Shown here piece after piece: positions 33,966-43,579 of a DNA stretch of 64,000 nucleotides. A model generated the notes under the pieces. The model was not told the origin of the DNA. It saw only the letters and a list, made by a program, of their open reading frames with translations, and searched no databases. The stretch spans positions 1 to 64,000 of the forward strand of contig JAVVEG010000005.1 of assembly GCA_032251455.1 (NCBI GenBank), written 5' to 3'. A program made the translations under genes and the position numbers. Origin of the DNA: JAVVEG01 sp032251455. GTDB lineage: Bacteria; Pseudomonadota; Gammaproteobacteria; Pseudomonadales; Pseudohongiellaceae. Numbering within the stretch: position 1 is the first letter of the stretch; each line of letters begins with the position of its first letter.

Positions 33966-35549
33966 TTATTGCGCGTGAATGTGTTTCGGGTCTGGTGGTG
34001 TTGTAAAGGTGTGGTAGGGTGCTGGCGAAGGCACCGTCCATTCCAGACCCCTGGCGCCTTCCCAGACTTCAGCCGTAGCCTTTTTGCCACCTTTGATACA
34101 TTTGATGACGACCACCAGCAGGATCAATTGAGAGGCCCCGAACAGGAAACCCCCAACGCTGGAGATCCAGTTGAAGTCGGCAAACTGCAGGGCATAATCG
34201 GGAATGCGGCGCGGCATGCCGGCCAGACCCAGGAAGTGCTGCGGGAAGAACAGGATGTTGACGCCGATGAAGGACATCCAGAAATGCAGCTTGCCCAGCC
34301 GTTCGTCATACATATACCCGGTCCACTTCGGCAGCCAGTAATAAGCCGCCGCCATGATCGAGAACACGGCTCCAGGCACCAGCACATAATGGAAGTGTGC
34401 CACTACGAAGTAAGTATCGTGGTATTGGAAGTCTGCCGGGGTGATGGCCAGCATCAGTCCGGTAAACCCGCCCATGGTGAACAGCACCACGAAGGCAATC
34501 GCAAACAGCATGGGGGTTTCGAAGGTCATGGAACCCCGGAACATGGTGGACACCCAGTTGAATACTTTTACCCCGGTGGGCACGGCAATCAGCATGGTGG
34601 CGTACATGAAGAACAGCTCACCTGCCAGCGGCATGCCGACGGTAAACATGTGGTGCGCCCAGACGATGAAAGACAGAAAGGCAATCGAGGCCGTGGCATA
34701 AACCATGGAGTCGTAACCAAACAGGCGCTTCCTGGCGAAGGTCGGGATGATCGCAGAAATAACACCGAAGGCCGGCAGAATCATGATGTAGACTTCCGGG
34801 TGGCCAAAGAACCAGAACAGGTGCTGGAACAGCACCGGGTCACCACCACCCGCTGCATTGAAGAAACTGGTGCCGAAGTGAATATCGAACAGCATCATGG
34901 TCACCACACCGGCCAGTACCGGCATCACTGCAATCAGCAGGTAGGCGGTGATCAGCCAGGTCCAGACGAACAACGGCATCTTCATCAGCGTCATGCCAGG
35001 GGCACGCATATTGAGAATAGTGGCGATGATGTTGATCGAACCCATGATGGACGAGGCACCCATGATGTGTACCGCAAATATGAAGAAAGTCACTGAGGAC
35101 GGGGCATAGGTCGTCGACAGCGGGGCATAGAAGGTCCAACCGAAGTTGGGTGCTCCGGAATCCATCAACAGGGTTGACGACAGCATCGCGAAAGCGAAGG
35201 GCAGAATCCAGAAACTCCAGTTGTTCATGCGTGGCAAGGCCATGTCCGGCGCGCCAATCATCATCGGAATCATCCAGTTGGCCAGACCGACGAAGGCCGG
35301 CATGACCGCACCGAATACCATGACCAGACCGTGCATGGTGGTCATCTGGTTGAAGAAGTTGGGGTCCACAAACTGCAAGCCCGGCTGGAACAGCTCTGCC
35401 CGGATAACCATGGCGAAGGTGCCACCCAGCAGGAACATGGCAAAACTGAACCACAGGTAAAGTGTGCCGATATCCTTGTGGTTGGTTGTGAATAACCAGC
35501 GCGATAAGCCTTTCGCGGGACCGTGGTGATGATCGTCGTGTGCGCTCAT
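33966..35549 (-). CDS. ctaD: cytochrome c oxidase subunit I
   Basis: Classical aa3 oxidase subunit I of 527 residues, twelve helices. Heme a His is H73, the CuB His-Tyr pair is in HPEVY at 250-254, with H299 and H300, and the heme His pair lies in VVAHFHYVLVPG. It follows ctaC by five bases and precedes ctaG by 14. Confidence 0.97.
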   Translation of the reverse strand: MSAHDDHHHGPAKGLSRWLFTTNHKDIGTLYLWFSFAMFLLGGTFAMVIRAELFQPGLQFVDPNFFNQMTTMHGLVMVFGAVMPAFVGLANWMIPMMIGAPDMALPRMNNWSFWILPFAFAMLSSTLLMDSGAPNFGWTFYAPLSTTYAPSSVTFFIFAVHIMGASSIMGSINIIATILNMRAPGMTLMKMPLFVWTWLITAYLLIAVMPVLAGVVTMMLFDIHFGTSFFNAAGGGDPVLFQHLFWFFGHPEVYIMILPAFGVISAIIPTFARKRLFGYDSMVYATASIAFLSFIVWAHHMFTVGMPLAGELFFMYATMLIAVPTGVKVFNWVSTMFRGSMTFETPMLFAIAFVVLFTMGGFTGLMLAITPADFQYHDTYFVVAHFHYVLVPGAVFSIMAAAYYWLPKWTGYMYDERLGKLHFWMSFIGVNILFFPQHFLGLAGMPRRIPDYALQFADFNWISSVGGFLFGASQLILLVVVIKCIKGGKKATAEVWEGARGLEWTVPSPAPYHTFTTPPDPKHIHAQ

Positions 35550-35554
35550 GGGTT

Positions 35555-36721
35555 TTACTGTCCTTCCTGTAGAATTGCGTTGACTTGTGCCGGCTGAATC
35601 AGATCACCTGTGGCATTGCCAAAGGAATTTCTGATGTAGGTCAGCACGGCGGCCAGATCAATCGGGTTCAGTTGCCGGCCATAGGCGGCCATTGCCGTTC
35701 CCGGCACACCGTTGATCAGCAGATCGATATTGGCACGCTGATTACCGGTAGCGACCGGACTGCCGGACAAGGCCGGAAAGGCGGGTGGCATGCCGGTGCC
35801 TTCTGGCTGGTGACAGGCTACACAGTTCTGCTGGTAAACCTGCTCGCCCTGGCTGAGAGCCTCCTCGATGGAGCCGAACTCACTGTTGGCCAGTTCACGC
35901 AACTGGCGGGCTTCTTCCTGCCTGCCCGCGTACCAGGCGTCGTATTCTTCCTGTTCCAGCACATGCACAACAATCGGCATGAAGCCGTGGTCAATGCCGC
36001 ACAGTTCGGTACATTGGCCGCGGTAAATACCGGGTTCTTCGACAATGACCCAGGTTTCATTGATGAACCCGGGAATGGCATCTTTCTTGACAGCAAAATC
36101 CGGCACCCACCAGGAGTGAATGACATCATTGGCCGTGACCAGAAAACGCACTTTCTTGTTGACCGGAATCACCAATGGATTATCGACATCAAGCAGATAG
36201 TTCTCGCTCTTGGGCAACTGGTTGGCGATTTCTTCGCGCGGGGTGCTCATCACACTGAAAAAAGACACTTCCTCTTCCTGCGGATCATCACGCAGATATC
36301 GGTATTCCCAGCGCCACTGATAGCCAACCACCTGAATGTCCAGATCGGACTCGGAGGCATCGTAGGCTTGAGTCAATACACGGGTTGCCGGTATCGCCAT
36401 CAGGATGAGAATGATGAAGGGGATGAGTGTCCAGACGATTTCCACCTTGGTGCTTTCATGAAAGGTAGCGGATACCGCGCCGCGGTCTTTGCGGTGGAGA
36501 ATGATGGAATACAGCATCACCCCAAATACCACGACGCCTATGGCAACGCACCACCACAGGATCTGCATGTGAAGATCGTAAGTCTCTCGACTGATTTCGG
36601 TTACACCCTGGGGCATGTTCAGCTCCCAGGCTGCCTGAAGATTGACACTCCAGAAGGTGGCAACGCTCATCACCAGGCCTAACCACAGCTTTGCTTTAGG
36701 CAACATTCGCCGTGTCTCCAT
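35555..36721 (-). CDS. ctaC: cytochrome c oxidase subunit II with one cytochrome c domain
   Basis: Subunit II of 388 residues. Signal-like N-terminus, two helices (about 53-73 and 95-112), and the CuA domain with H202, C237, E239, C241, H245, M248. A C-terminal cytochrome c domain carries CVACH at 300-304. The first ATG is 36721. The ATG at 36706 has GGAG at nine bases and may be the true start. It opens the second, standard oxidase operon. A single heme here contrasts with two in the plus-strand operon. Confidence 0.95.
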   Translation of the reverse strand: METRRMLPKAKLWLGLVMSVATFWSVNLQAAWELNMPQGVTEISRETYDLHMQILWWCVAIGVVVFGVMLYSIILHRKDRGAVSATFHESTKVEIVWTLIPFIILILMAIPATRVLTQAYDASESDLDIQVVGYQWRWEYRYLRDDPQEEEVSFFSVMSTPREEIANQLPKSENYLLDVDNPLVIPVNKKVRFLVTANDVIHSWWVPDFAVKKDAIPGFINETWVIVEEPGIYRGQCTELCGIDHGFMPIVVHVLEQEEYDAWYAGRQEEARQLRELANSEFGSIEEALSQGEQVYQQNCVACHQPEGTGMPPAFPALSGSPVATGNQRANIDLLINGVPGTAMAAYGRQLNPIDLAAVLTYIRNSFGNATGDLIQPAQVNAILQEGQ

Positions 36722-37019
36722 AGTTTAAGAAAATGCTTTTCGTTATTTTTTATCTGTGCGCACTTGTCGCAGTGCGTCGGACTTCAATGAATTGACAACT
36801 GATTACCACATACTACGAACAAGTGACTTCCAGAAGAGGTCTGATGAAGTGCCAACCTGCCCAAAACCTGCGGATGCAATTAGCCGGCGCATTATAACAA
36901 CAACTTGTTCGGGTTTACTATCCTTGACAAAGCTACCTTTTGGGAAAAATCTCAACTGAAATTTTGATCGAAACAGGCGTAATTATCCGCGAAATGATCT
37001 GATCAGCCCTTGTTGTAAA
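36722..37019. other. leader region of the ctaC operon
   Basis: 298 noncoding, fairly AT-rich bases between prlC and ctaC. They contain a minus-strand TATAAT and a stem-loop, CGCACT-N6-AGTGCG (36759-36776), lying in the predicted 5' untranslated part of ctaC. The stem is followed by A-rich, not T-rich, sequence on the transcript, so it is not a terminator. Confidence 0.5.
36891..36896 (-). promoter_or_regulatory. candidate -10 box of the ctaC operon
   Basis: A perfect TATAAT on the minus strand about 170 bases before ctaC, in its only upstream gap. No close match to TTGACA is seen at 16-18 bases, so the call is tentative. Confidence 0.4.
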
Positions 37020-39137
37020 TCAAATTCCTGCGTTTTTGCCATTTTCTTCGTCAGCTCTGGCTGCGATCCTGCTCAAGCCTTCCTGCTCCAACAGGGCTGT
37101 TGGGTCGGGTTCGCGCCCCATGAAATCGACAAAAAGAGTCAGCGCATCGCGACCACCTCCTTTTGACAATATCTTGTCTAAAAAGCGGGTGCTGGTCTCG
37201 GTGTCAAAGATCCCAGCATCTGCAAACCTGGAAAAAACATCGGCAGAAAGAACCTCCGCCCATTTGTAGGAGTAGTAGCCGGCGGCATAACCTCCGGCAA
37301 AGATATGGTTGAAACTGTTCTGGAACCGATTGCTCGCCGGGACCGGATAAACCTGGGTTCTGGCCCGGGTCTGTTGCAGAATGCGGGCAAGGAATCCACC
37401 GGCTTGTTCTGCCCTGATGGCATCAACCCTGGCTTCATGGTGCAGGCGGAAATCAAACAGGGCGAACTCAAGCTGGCGCACACTGCGCATACCCGCCTGG
37501 AAATTGCGCGCCGCCAACAGGCGTTGCAGTATTGCGTCGGGCAACACCTCACCGGTCTGGTAGTGCCCGGAAATCAGGGCAATGCTCTGACTTTGCCAGC
37601 ACCAGTTTTCCATCAACTGGCTGGGCAACTCGACCGCATCCCAGGCAACACCATTGATGCCGGAACTGGCCAGGTAGTTTTCCCGGGTCAGGAGATGATG
37701 CAGGCCATGGCCGAATTCATGGAACAGCGTGGTGACTTCATTATGCGTGAGCAGGGAGGGGCTGTCGGCGCCAGGCGCGTTGAAATTGCAGACCAGATAG
37801 GCTACCGGTAATTGCCAGCGCCGGTCCCGGCTTAGCCTGCGGCCGCGACAGTCTGCCATCCACGCCCCCTGGCGTTTACCTTCCCGGCTGAACAGGTCCA
37901 GATAGCACTGAGCTATCAATTCTCCGTCGCGATGGATATCGTAGAATTCAACCTGCTCATGCCAGGTATCGACACGGGTATTCCTGCTGATACTCACGCC
38001 ATAGAGCCGCTTGATAATCTCAAACAAGCCTTGCTTGACCCGTTCCACCGGGAAGTAAGCCCGCAACTCTTCCTGGGAGATATTGAATTTGCGTTGTCTT
38101 AGTTTTTCGCTGTAGTAGCTGACGTCCCAGGCATTGACCACATCCTGCTGATATTCCGTCCGAACGAACTGCTGCAACTCCTCAAATTCAGCCTTGGCCG
38201 GAGCAAGACTGCTTTCTATCAGGTCATCCAGAAAATCCTGAACCCTGTCTACTGAAGCGGCCATCTTGCGTGCCAGGGACAATTCAGCATAACTTGCATA
38301 ACCCAGCAACTCTGCCAGTTCGGCGCGGCAGCACAGAATCTCATCGATCACGCCACGGTTATCCCATTCCCCAGTCGGAGAATCCAGCTCCGAAGCGCGG
38401 GCGGTGAAGGCTTCATACATTTCCCGGCGCAGGGCCTGATTGTCTGCCGTGCTCATTACCGCCAGATAACAGGGGGCATCCAGCGTGAGTACAGCGCCGT
38501 CCAAGCCTTTGCTCTGGGCAAGCGTGACTGCCGTCTGCCGCGCCTGCGCCGACAGGCCGGCAAGCAGGTTTTCATTGGTGATGTGTTTGGACCAGGCCAT
38601 GGTGGCATCCAGAACATTGTTGCTGAATTGTGTTGCCAGCTCTGCCAGCCGGTTTTCCAGTTCGGCAAACCGGGTTTTCTCTGCAGCAGGCAGAGTGACA
38701 CCGGCCAGTTTGAAATCCAGCAGCCTGTCCTGCAGAATTTTCTGCTGTGAGCTGTCCAGGGCCAGTTCTTCACGCCGCGCATACAGCCGCTGCACACAGG
38801 CATGCAGCGCACTGTTCTGGCCCAGCTCAGTGGAAAAAGCTGTGACCAGGGGCTGACATTCGTTATAGGCAGCCCGCAGCTGCGGGGTATTCATGACCGC
38901 ATGCAGATGGCTTACGGTTGACCACAGCTGATTCAAGCTGTCTTCACCTTCTTCCAGCGGCAACATCAGGCTGTTCCAGTCCGGAGCCTGCTGGTTGCGC
39001 GGGTCGGCAAGCACGGCCTCCAACTGAGCCCTGTTGCTGGCCAGCACCGAAGTAAGTGCTGGCTTCACATGTTCCGGCTTGATGGTCTTGAAGGCGGGCA
39101 AGCAGTTGGTCTGGAGCAATGGGTTGTCCTGTTTCAC
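37020..39137 (-). CDS. prlC: oligopeptidase A, M3 family
   Basis: Zinc oligopeptidase of about 705 residues that degrades cytoplasmic peptides and cleaved signal peptides. The zinc site HEFGH is at about 473-477 with GHGLHHLLT after it, and AFKTIKPEHVKPAL near the start is typical. I start at GTG 39137 (AGGA seven bases upstream, E. coli-like length). The frame is open to ATG 39242, but that would leave almost no room for the divergent gene's promoter. Pairing with a gamma carbonic anhydrase matches Pseudomonas. Confidence 0.94.
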   Translation of the reverse strand: MKQDNPLLQTNCLPAFKTIKPEHVKPALTSVLASNRAQLEAVLADPRNQQAPDWNSLMLPLEEGEDSLNQLWSTVSHLHAVMNTPQLRAAYNECQPLVTAFSTELGQNSALHACVQRLYARREELALDSSQQKILQDRLLDFKLAGVTLPAAEKTRFAELENRLAELATQFSNNVLDATMAWSKHITNENLLAGLSAQARQTAVTLAQSKGLDGAVLTLDAPCYLAVMSTADNQALRREMYEAFTARASELDSPTGEWDNRGVIDEILCCRAELAELLGYASYAELSLARKMAASVDRVQDFLDDLIESSLAPAKAEFEELQQFVRTEYQQDVVNAWDVSYYSEKLRQRKFNISQEELRAYFPVERVKQGLFEIIKRLYGVSISRNTRVDTWHEQVEFYDIHRDGELIAQCYLDLFSREGKRQGAWMADCRGRRLSRDRRWQLPVAYLVCNFNAPGADSPSLLTHNEVTTLFHEFGHGLHHLLTRENYLASSGINGVAWDAVELPSQLMENWCWQSQSIALISGHYQTGEVLPDAILQRLLAARNFQAGMRSVRQLEFALFDFRLHHEARVDAIRAEQAGGFLARILQQTRARTQVYPVPASNRFQNSFNHIFAGGYAAGYYSYKWAEVLSADVFSRFADAGIFDTETSTRFLDKILSKGGGRDALTLFVDFMGREPDPTALLEQEGLSRIAARADEENGKNAGI

Positions 39138-39261
39138 GTTTTGGTCCTGAGAGTTTTTATGTTGAAGGAAGTCGCTGGTGACCGGAATGTCCGGGGATAA
39201 GGCTGGACTGCACATGCTCGGATTGTATACTGCCGCTGTCAATACTCACGAGGCATTATTC

Positions 39262-39804
39262 ATGACGATACGCGCTTTCGGCCCCCACACTCCCCGGCTG
39301 GGCCAGCAGGTAATGGTAGACGATTCGGCCGTGCTTATCGGTGATATCGAGATTGGCGCAGATTCATCGATCTGGCCATTGGTGGTTATTCGAGGGGATA
39401 TCCACCGGATTCGGATCGGCAGCAGAACCAGCATTCAGGACGGCACGGTGATTCATGTCACCCACGATGGCCCATTCAACCCTGGAGGCTTTCCCTGCCT
39501 TATCGGAGACGAGGTCACGGTGGGACACAGGGTCATGCTGCACGGCTGTGTCATCGAAAACCAGGTACTGGTCGGCATGGGCAGTATCGTCATGGATGGC
39601 GCCCATGTGGAGTCCCGGGTGGTCATCGGCGGGGGCAGTCTGGTTCCGCCCGGCAAGCACTTGCAGAGTGGTTATCTTTACGTGGGTTCGCCGGTCAGGC
39701 AGGTGCGTGCATTGACTGCCAGTGAGCTGGACTATTTCAGCTACACAGCCAGCAAGTATGTGGACCTCAAGAACCAGTATCTGACTGGTTCTGCTCAGGA
39801 TTGA
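39262..39804 (+). CDS. gamma-class carbonic anhydrase family protein
   Basis: Left-handed beta-helix protein of 180 residues (YrdA/CaiE-like). Hexapeptide repeats run through residues about 20-135. The three usual zinc histidines are in VIHVTH and VGHRVMLHGC. The start at 39262 has GAGG upstream. Members are trimeric; many have weak or no anhydrase activity. It is divergent from prlC, and its end overlaps the convergent aroE end by ten bases. Confidence 0.9.
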   Translation: MTIRAFGPHTPRLGQQVMVDDSAVLIGDIEIGADSSIWPLVVIRGDIHRIRIGSRTSIQDGTVIHVTHDGPFNPGGFPCLIGDEVTVGHRVMLHGCVIENQVLVGMGSIVMDGAHVESRVVIGGGSLVPPGKHLQSGYLYVGSPVRQVRALTASELDYFSYTASKYVDLKNQYLTGSAQD

Positions 39805-40637
39805 ACGTCCGGCCTTCCACAACCGCCCAGCTCCCTGATCAGTTCGCCGGTATCTGGCCTGACCCCTCGCCAGAGATAAAAGGCTTCGGCTGCCTGCTCT
39901 ACCAGCATACCCACGCCGGACAAGTTTCTGGCAGCATGCTGCTGCCTGCCCCAGCGCTGGAAAGGGGTTTCGTGGTCAGCGTAGACCATGTCGTAACACC
40001 AGGTATGGGGGGCAGCCACGACTGTCGGGATTGCCGGCATCTGGCCACTGAGCCCGGCCGAGGTCGCGTTGATGATCAGATCATAGGCGGGGCCTTGCAA
40101 CTGCTCAAAGCCACAACTGTGGAGTGAGCCGAGCGCAGCAAACCGATCGACCAGTTGCCGGGCCCGGCTCAGCGTTCGATTGGCAATGGTGATGCTGGCG
40201 GGTTGCTGCTCCAGCAGGGCCGGCAGCACCCCGCGCACTGCGCCGCCGGCACCCAGTATCAGTATCCTTGCACCATGAAGCTGGCCACCCTGGTTGTTGA
40301 GCAGGTCCCTGACCAGACCCACGCCATCGGTATTGTCACCGCTCAGCTGACCTGCCTCCTGATACAGGGTATTGACTGCCCCGGCAAGCCGGGCCCGCGC
40401 CGAGAGCTTCCCGGCCATCTGCCAGGCCCGTTCCTTGAAGGGCACAGTGATATTCAGGCCTGCCCCGCCTGCCGCAAAAAATCCGTTCACTGCTGCTTCG
40501 AACTGTTCCGGTTCAACCTCTATCGCCGTATAGCTCAGGTCTTGCTGGCACTGCCGGGCAAACCGGGTATGAATAAAGGGTGATTTGCTGTGCGCAACAG
40601 GGTGACCAAAAACGGCATAGCGTGCCGCTTGCGCCAT
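39795..40637 (-). CDS. aroE: shikimate dehydrogenase
   Basis: NADPH-dependent enzyme of 280 residues of the aromatic amino acid pathway (3-dehydroshikimate to shikimate). Substrate motif SKSPFIH, catalytic Lys in VPFKERAW, nucleotide loop ILGAGGAVRGV, and NTDGVG. The start at 40637 lies two bases after the hemF stop; ATG 40649 is an alternative. It shares an operon with hemF. Confidence 0.95.
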   Translation of the reverse strand: MAQAARYAVFGHPVAHSKSPFIHTRFARQCQQDLSYTAIEVEPEQFEAAVNGFFAAGGAGLNITVPFKERAWQMAGKLSARARLAGAVNTLYQEAGQLSGDNTDGVGLVRDLLNNQGGQLHGARILILGAGGAVRGVLPALLEQQPASITIANRTLSRARQLVDRFAALGSLHSCGFEQLQGPAYDLIINATSAGLSGQMPAIPTVVAAPHTWCYDMVYADHETPFQRWGRQQHAARNLSGVGMLVEQAAEAFYLWRGVRPDTGELIRELGGCGRPDVQS

Positions 40638-40639
40638 GA

Positions 40640-41623
40640 TCAGACCCATTCCCGGTGCGGCAGAAAATCAGTATACAACCGTTGCTCCTCAGAACCGGGT
40701 TGCGGGTGCCAGTCGTACACCCAACTGACTTCCGGTGGCAAGGACATCAGAATGGATTCAATCCGGCCCACCCCCGACTGCAGGCCGAACAGGGTGCCCC
40801 GGTCATAAACCAGATTGAACTCAACATAGCGGCCACGGCGATAACGCTGGAATTGCTTGTGGTTTGCCTCGAAGGCGTGGTGCTTCTGTCGTTCGACAAT
40901 GGGGGCATAGGCCGGCAGATAACTGTTGCCGATCGATTGCACCAGAGCGAAGCTGCGCTGGAAGCCCATGCGATTGAAGTCGTCAAAAAACAGTCCGCCG
41001 ATGCCGCGGGCCTCTTCCCGGTGACGCAGGTAAAAATACTCGTCGCAGGCGTGTTTGAACTCGGGATAGATTTCCTGGCCGAACGGGTCACAGGCGGCCT
41101 TGGCCGTGGCATGCCAGTGCCGGCAATCGGCTTCATCGCCGTAATAAGGGGTCAGGTCATAGCCGCCACCGAACCACCATACCGGTGCCTCGCCCGGCTT
41201 TTCGGCAATGAAAAAACGGAAATTGGCATGTGAGGTGGGCACGAAAGGATTATCCGGGTGAATGACCAGCGATACCCCCATGGCCTGATAGGAGCGCCCG
41301 GCCATTTCCGGGCGGGTTGCCGAGGCCGATGGGGGCAGGGAGTCGCCGTAGACATGGGAAAAATTGACGCCACCTTTTTCGAACACCGCCCCGTCACTGA
41401 TCACGCGGGTAATGCCACTGCCTCCGGCCTCGCGCTGCCAGCTGTCGGTGATGAACTGCTGCTTGCCATCGATTGCTGCCAGACCCGCGCAGATCTGCTG
41501 CTGCAGGTCCAACAACCAGCTTTTGACCGCCTGAATCTGCTCTTCACCGACTTTTTCTGGGGCTATCGGTTCCGGGGCGGCCGGTTCTGGGATAGCCGGA
41601 TCGGTGTACTGTTTCTGTGTCAT
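40640..41623 (-). CDS. hemF: oxygen-dependent coproporphyrinogen III oxidase
   Basis: Heme-pathway enzyme of 327 residues converting coproporphyrinogen III to protoporphyrinogen IX with O2. FSHVYGDSLP, WWFGGGYDLTPYY, FDDFNRMGF and GRYVEFNLVYDRGT are diagnostic. The N-terminus has an extra Pro/Glu/Ala stretch (PAIPEPAAPEPIAPEK) before the fold. The start at 41623 follows GGAGAAACCACA. It is upstream of aroE. Confidence 0.96.
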   Translation of the reverse strand: MTQKQYTDPAIPEPAAPEPIAPEKVGEEQIQAVKSWLLDLQQQICAGLAAIDGKQQFITDSWQREAGGSGITRVISDGAVFEKGGVNFSHVYGDSLPPSASATRPEMAGRSYQAMGVSLVIHPDNPFVPTSHANFRFFIAEKPGEAPVWWFGGGYDLTPYYGDEADCRHWHATAKAACDPFGQEIYPEFKHACDEYFYLRHREEARGIGGLFFDDFNRMGFQRSFALVQSIGNSYLPAYAPIVERQKHHAFEANHKQFQRYRRGRYVEFNLVYDRGTLFGLQSGVGRIESILMSLPPEVSWVYDWHPQPGSEEQRLYTDFLPHREWV

Positions 41624-41690
41624 TGTGGTTTCTCCATTTACTGCTGGCCTTTTTAATACAAGCCTCAGAGCATCAGGCACTTAGGGCAGG

Positions 41691-42245
41691 TCAGCGAATT
41701 CGCTGTCCACTCAACAGATCAGAAATCGTGGAAGGCTTGTCGTTACCCCCCAGTTTCCCTGGCAACACATAATCCAGCCCTCTGCCAATGGCTTTTTCCA
41801 GCTGAACCCGGCTTGTCGCCGGAGCTTTGCCTGCCCTGTTGGCCGAAGTCGAGACCACCGGGCCACCAAACGCCTCGCACAGAGCCTTCACCACCGGATG
41901 AGCGCTTACTCTGACGGCAACACTGTGATGGTCACCGCGAACCCACCAGGGCACTGACTGCAAGGGGTCTGGAACCAGCCAGGTGTGCGGACCAGGCCAG
42001 CTCGCTGCCAGGCATTGTCGTTGCGCTGCGGTCAGCGGTTCCAGCAAGCCGTCAAGCTGTTGCATATCTGCTGCGACCAGTATCATACCTTTTTCAACCG
42101 GTCGCTGTTTGATCTGCAACAAGACCTGGCAGGCCTGGTAATTGTGCGGGTCGCAACCAAGCCCCCAGACTGCCTCGGTAGGATAGGCTATCACGCCACC
42201 ACAGCGCATCAGGCGCACGGCCTGTCTGATTTGAAAAGTCGTCAT
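41691..42245 (-). CDS. tsaC: threonylcarbamoyl-AMP synthase TsaC (YrdC/RimN)
   Basis: Protein of 184 residues that makes threonylcarbamoyl-AMP for t6A in tRNA. It has YPTEAVWGLGCDP, KQRPVEKGMIL, SVAVRVSAHP and STSANRAG. The single YrdC domain without a Sua5 tail makes it TsaC. The frame reaches TTG 42266, but ATG 42245 gives the usual start. It lies between dprA and hemF; the qor-like gene found here in Pseudomonas is missing. Confidence 0.94.
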   Translation of the reverse strand: MTTFQIRQAVRLMRCGGVIAYPTEAVWGLGCDPHNYQACQVLLQIKQRPVEKGMILVAADMQQLDGLLEPLTAAQRQCLAASWPGPHTWLVPDPLQSVPWWVRGDHHSVAVRVSAHPVVKALCEAFGGPVVSTSANRAGKAPATSRVQLEKAIGRGLDYVLPGKLGGNDKPSTISDLLSGQRIR

Positions 42246-42339
42246 GATTGCGGGGGGTTCCTGCAAGCGGCAAAGAGAGAAAATCCGGGTGAAATTACAG
42301 CAGTCTCAGCGGTGATGCAAGCCTGCCAGTACCAGCCCG

Positions 42340-43491
42340 TCAACAGCGGCGATATCCTCCGGTGACACACTCGATCAATCCTTTCAATTCAAGCTGTAAC
42401 AGTTTTTCGGTAAGCACCTGAGTCGGACTCTGGGTGTGGCGCAGCAGGCAATCCAGGCTGGCCGGCTCGTCTTCCAGCACTGACAGTATCGATTTCTCGG
42501 TGGCATCCAGTGTGTTCTCCCTTTGCCTGTCGAGTGCGGCAGGGCTTTGTCCGTCCGCTGCTGTGCCGGACTGCAACCATTGCAGCTGACCCTGCGCCAG
42601 GGCCACGATTTCAGACAGCACATCCTCTGCCGACTCGACCAGCTTTGCCCCTTCGCGCAACAGGCGATGGCAGCCGCGGCTGCCCGGATTATTGACGGAG
42701 CCAGGAACGGCAAATACTTCGCGGTTTTGTTCCAGGGCAAACCGGGCCGTGATCAATGAGCCGCTGCGCAGGGTCGCCTCCACCACGATCACGCCGAGGC
42801 TAAGACCGCTGATCAGCCGGTTGCGTTGCGGGAAGTACGCCCGCCGAGGCCCCTGATCACGCGCAAACTCGGACACCAGGGCACCCTGGGCCCTGACTTT
42901 GCCGGCAAGTTTTGCATTGCCTGGGGGATAAACCGTATCGATGCCATTGCCCAATACGGCCACCGTGTGGGCACCGCTTTGCAGGGCGGCCCTGTGCGCA
43001 GCAGCATCAATCCCTGCTGCCAGTCCACTGCAGATACAGAACCCGGCCCGGCCCAATTCGGCAGCAAGGCGCATGGCAACTTCCTCGCCATACCGGGAAC
43101 AGGCCCGGCTGCCCACCAGGGCCAGTTGCGGGTGGCTCATCGCCTGTGGGTCGCCTTTGACATAAAGCACGGGGGGTGGGTCCACAGTGCTTCGCAACAT
43201 GGCCGGGTAAGCCTTGTCGGCCAGCGTCACAATGGCATGATCCGGCTGGGACTCTTGCCAGTGGAGATCTTGCTGTGCGCGTTGCCGGGCTGGGCTGCTT
43301 GACAATCGGCAACTGCGGATGGCGCGCTGGGCCACGGGCGATATCCCGATTGCCGATAGCTGATTGCGGTCTGCATCAAGTATTGCGCTGGCGGAGCCGA
43401 ATCGGTCCAGAAGGGCACGCAGATTTGTTGCCGGGAGCCCGGCGCTATGGAACAGGCAAAGCCAGTCCAGCAGATCTTCCTGATTTGTCAT
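42340..43491 (-). CDS. dprA: DNA processing protein DprA
   Basis: DprA/Smf protein of 383 residues that loads RecA on incoming single-stranded DNA in transformation. N-terminal SAM-like region, Rossmann core with VGSRACSRYGEEVA, SGLAAGIDAAAH and GNGIDTVYPPGN, and a C-terminal winged helix (about 315-383). The start at 43491 gives the family length; the frame upstream overlaps the next gene. Confidence 0.95.
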   Translation of the reverse strand: MTNQEDLLDWLCLFHSAGLPATNLRALLDRFGSASAILDADRNQLSAIGISPVAQRAIRSCRLSSSPARQRAQQDLHWQESQPDHAIVTLADKAYPAMLRSTVDPPPVLYVKGDPQAMSHPQLALVGSRACSRYGEEVAMRLAAELGRAGFCICSGLAAGIDAAAHRAALQSGAHTVAVLGNGIDTVYPPGNAKLAGKVRAQGALVSEFARDQGPRRAYFPQRNRLISGLSLGVIVVEATLRSGSLITARFALEQNREVFAVPGSVNNPGSRGCHRLLREGAKLVESAEDVLSEIVALAQGQLQWLQSGTAADGQSPAALDRQRENTLDATEKSILSVLEDEPASLDCLLRHTQSPTQVLTEKLLQLELKGLIECVTGGYRRC

Positions 43492-43579
43492 GGCGAATCT
43501 TCCTTGATCGCTTGAAGCCGTTGCTGGCTGCTGCCAGGCGCTCTGTCTTAACCTCTTAACCCTTTTGCCCCGGAAACTC

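Noticed and set aside
33951..35096. Plus-strand open frame (381 codons) opposite ctaD
   Set aside because: His/Gln-rich antisense shadow of a membrane-protein gene.
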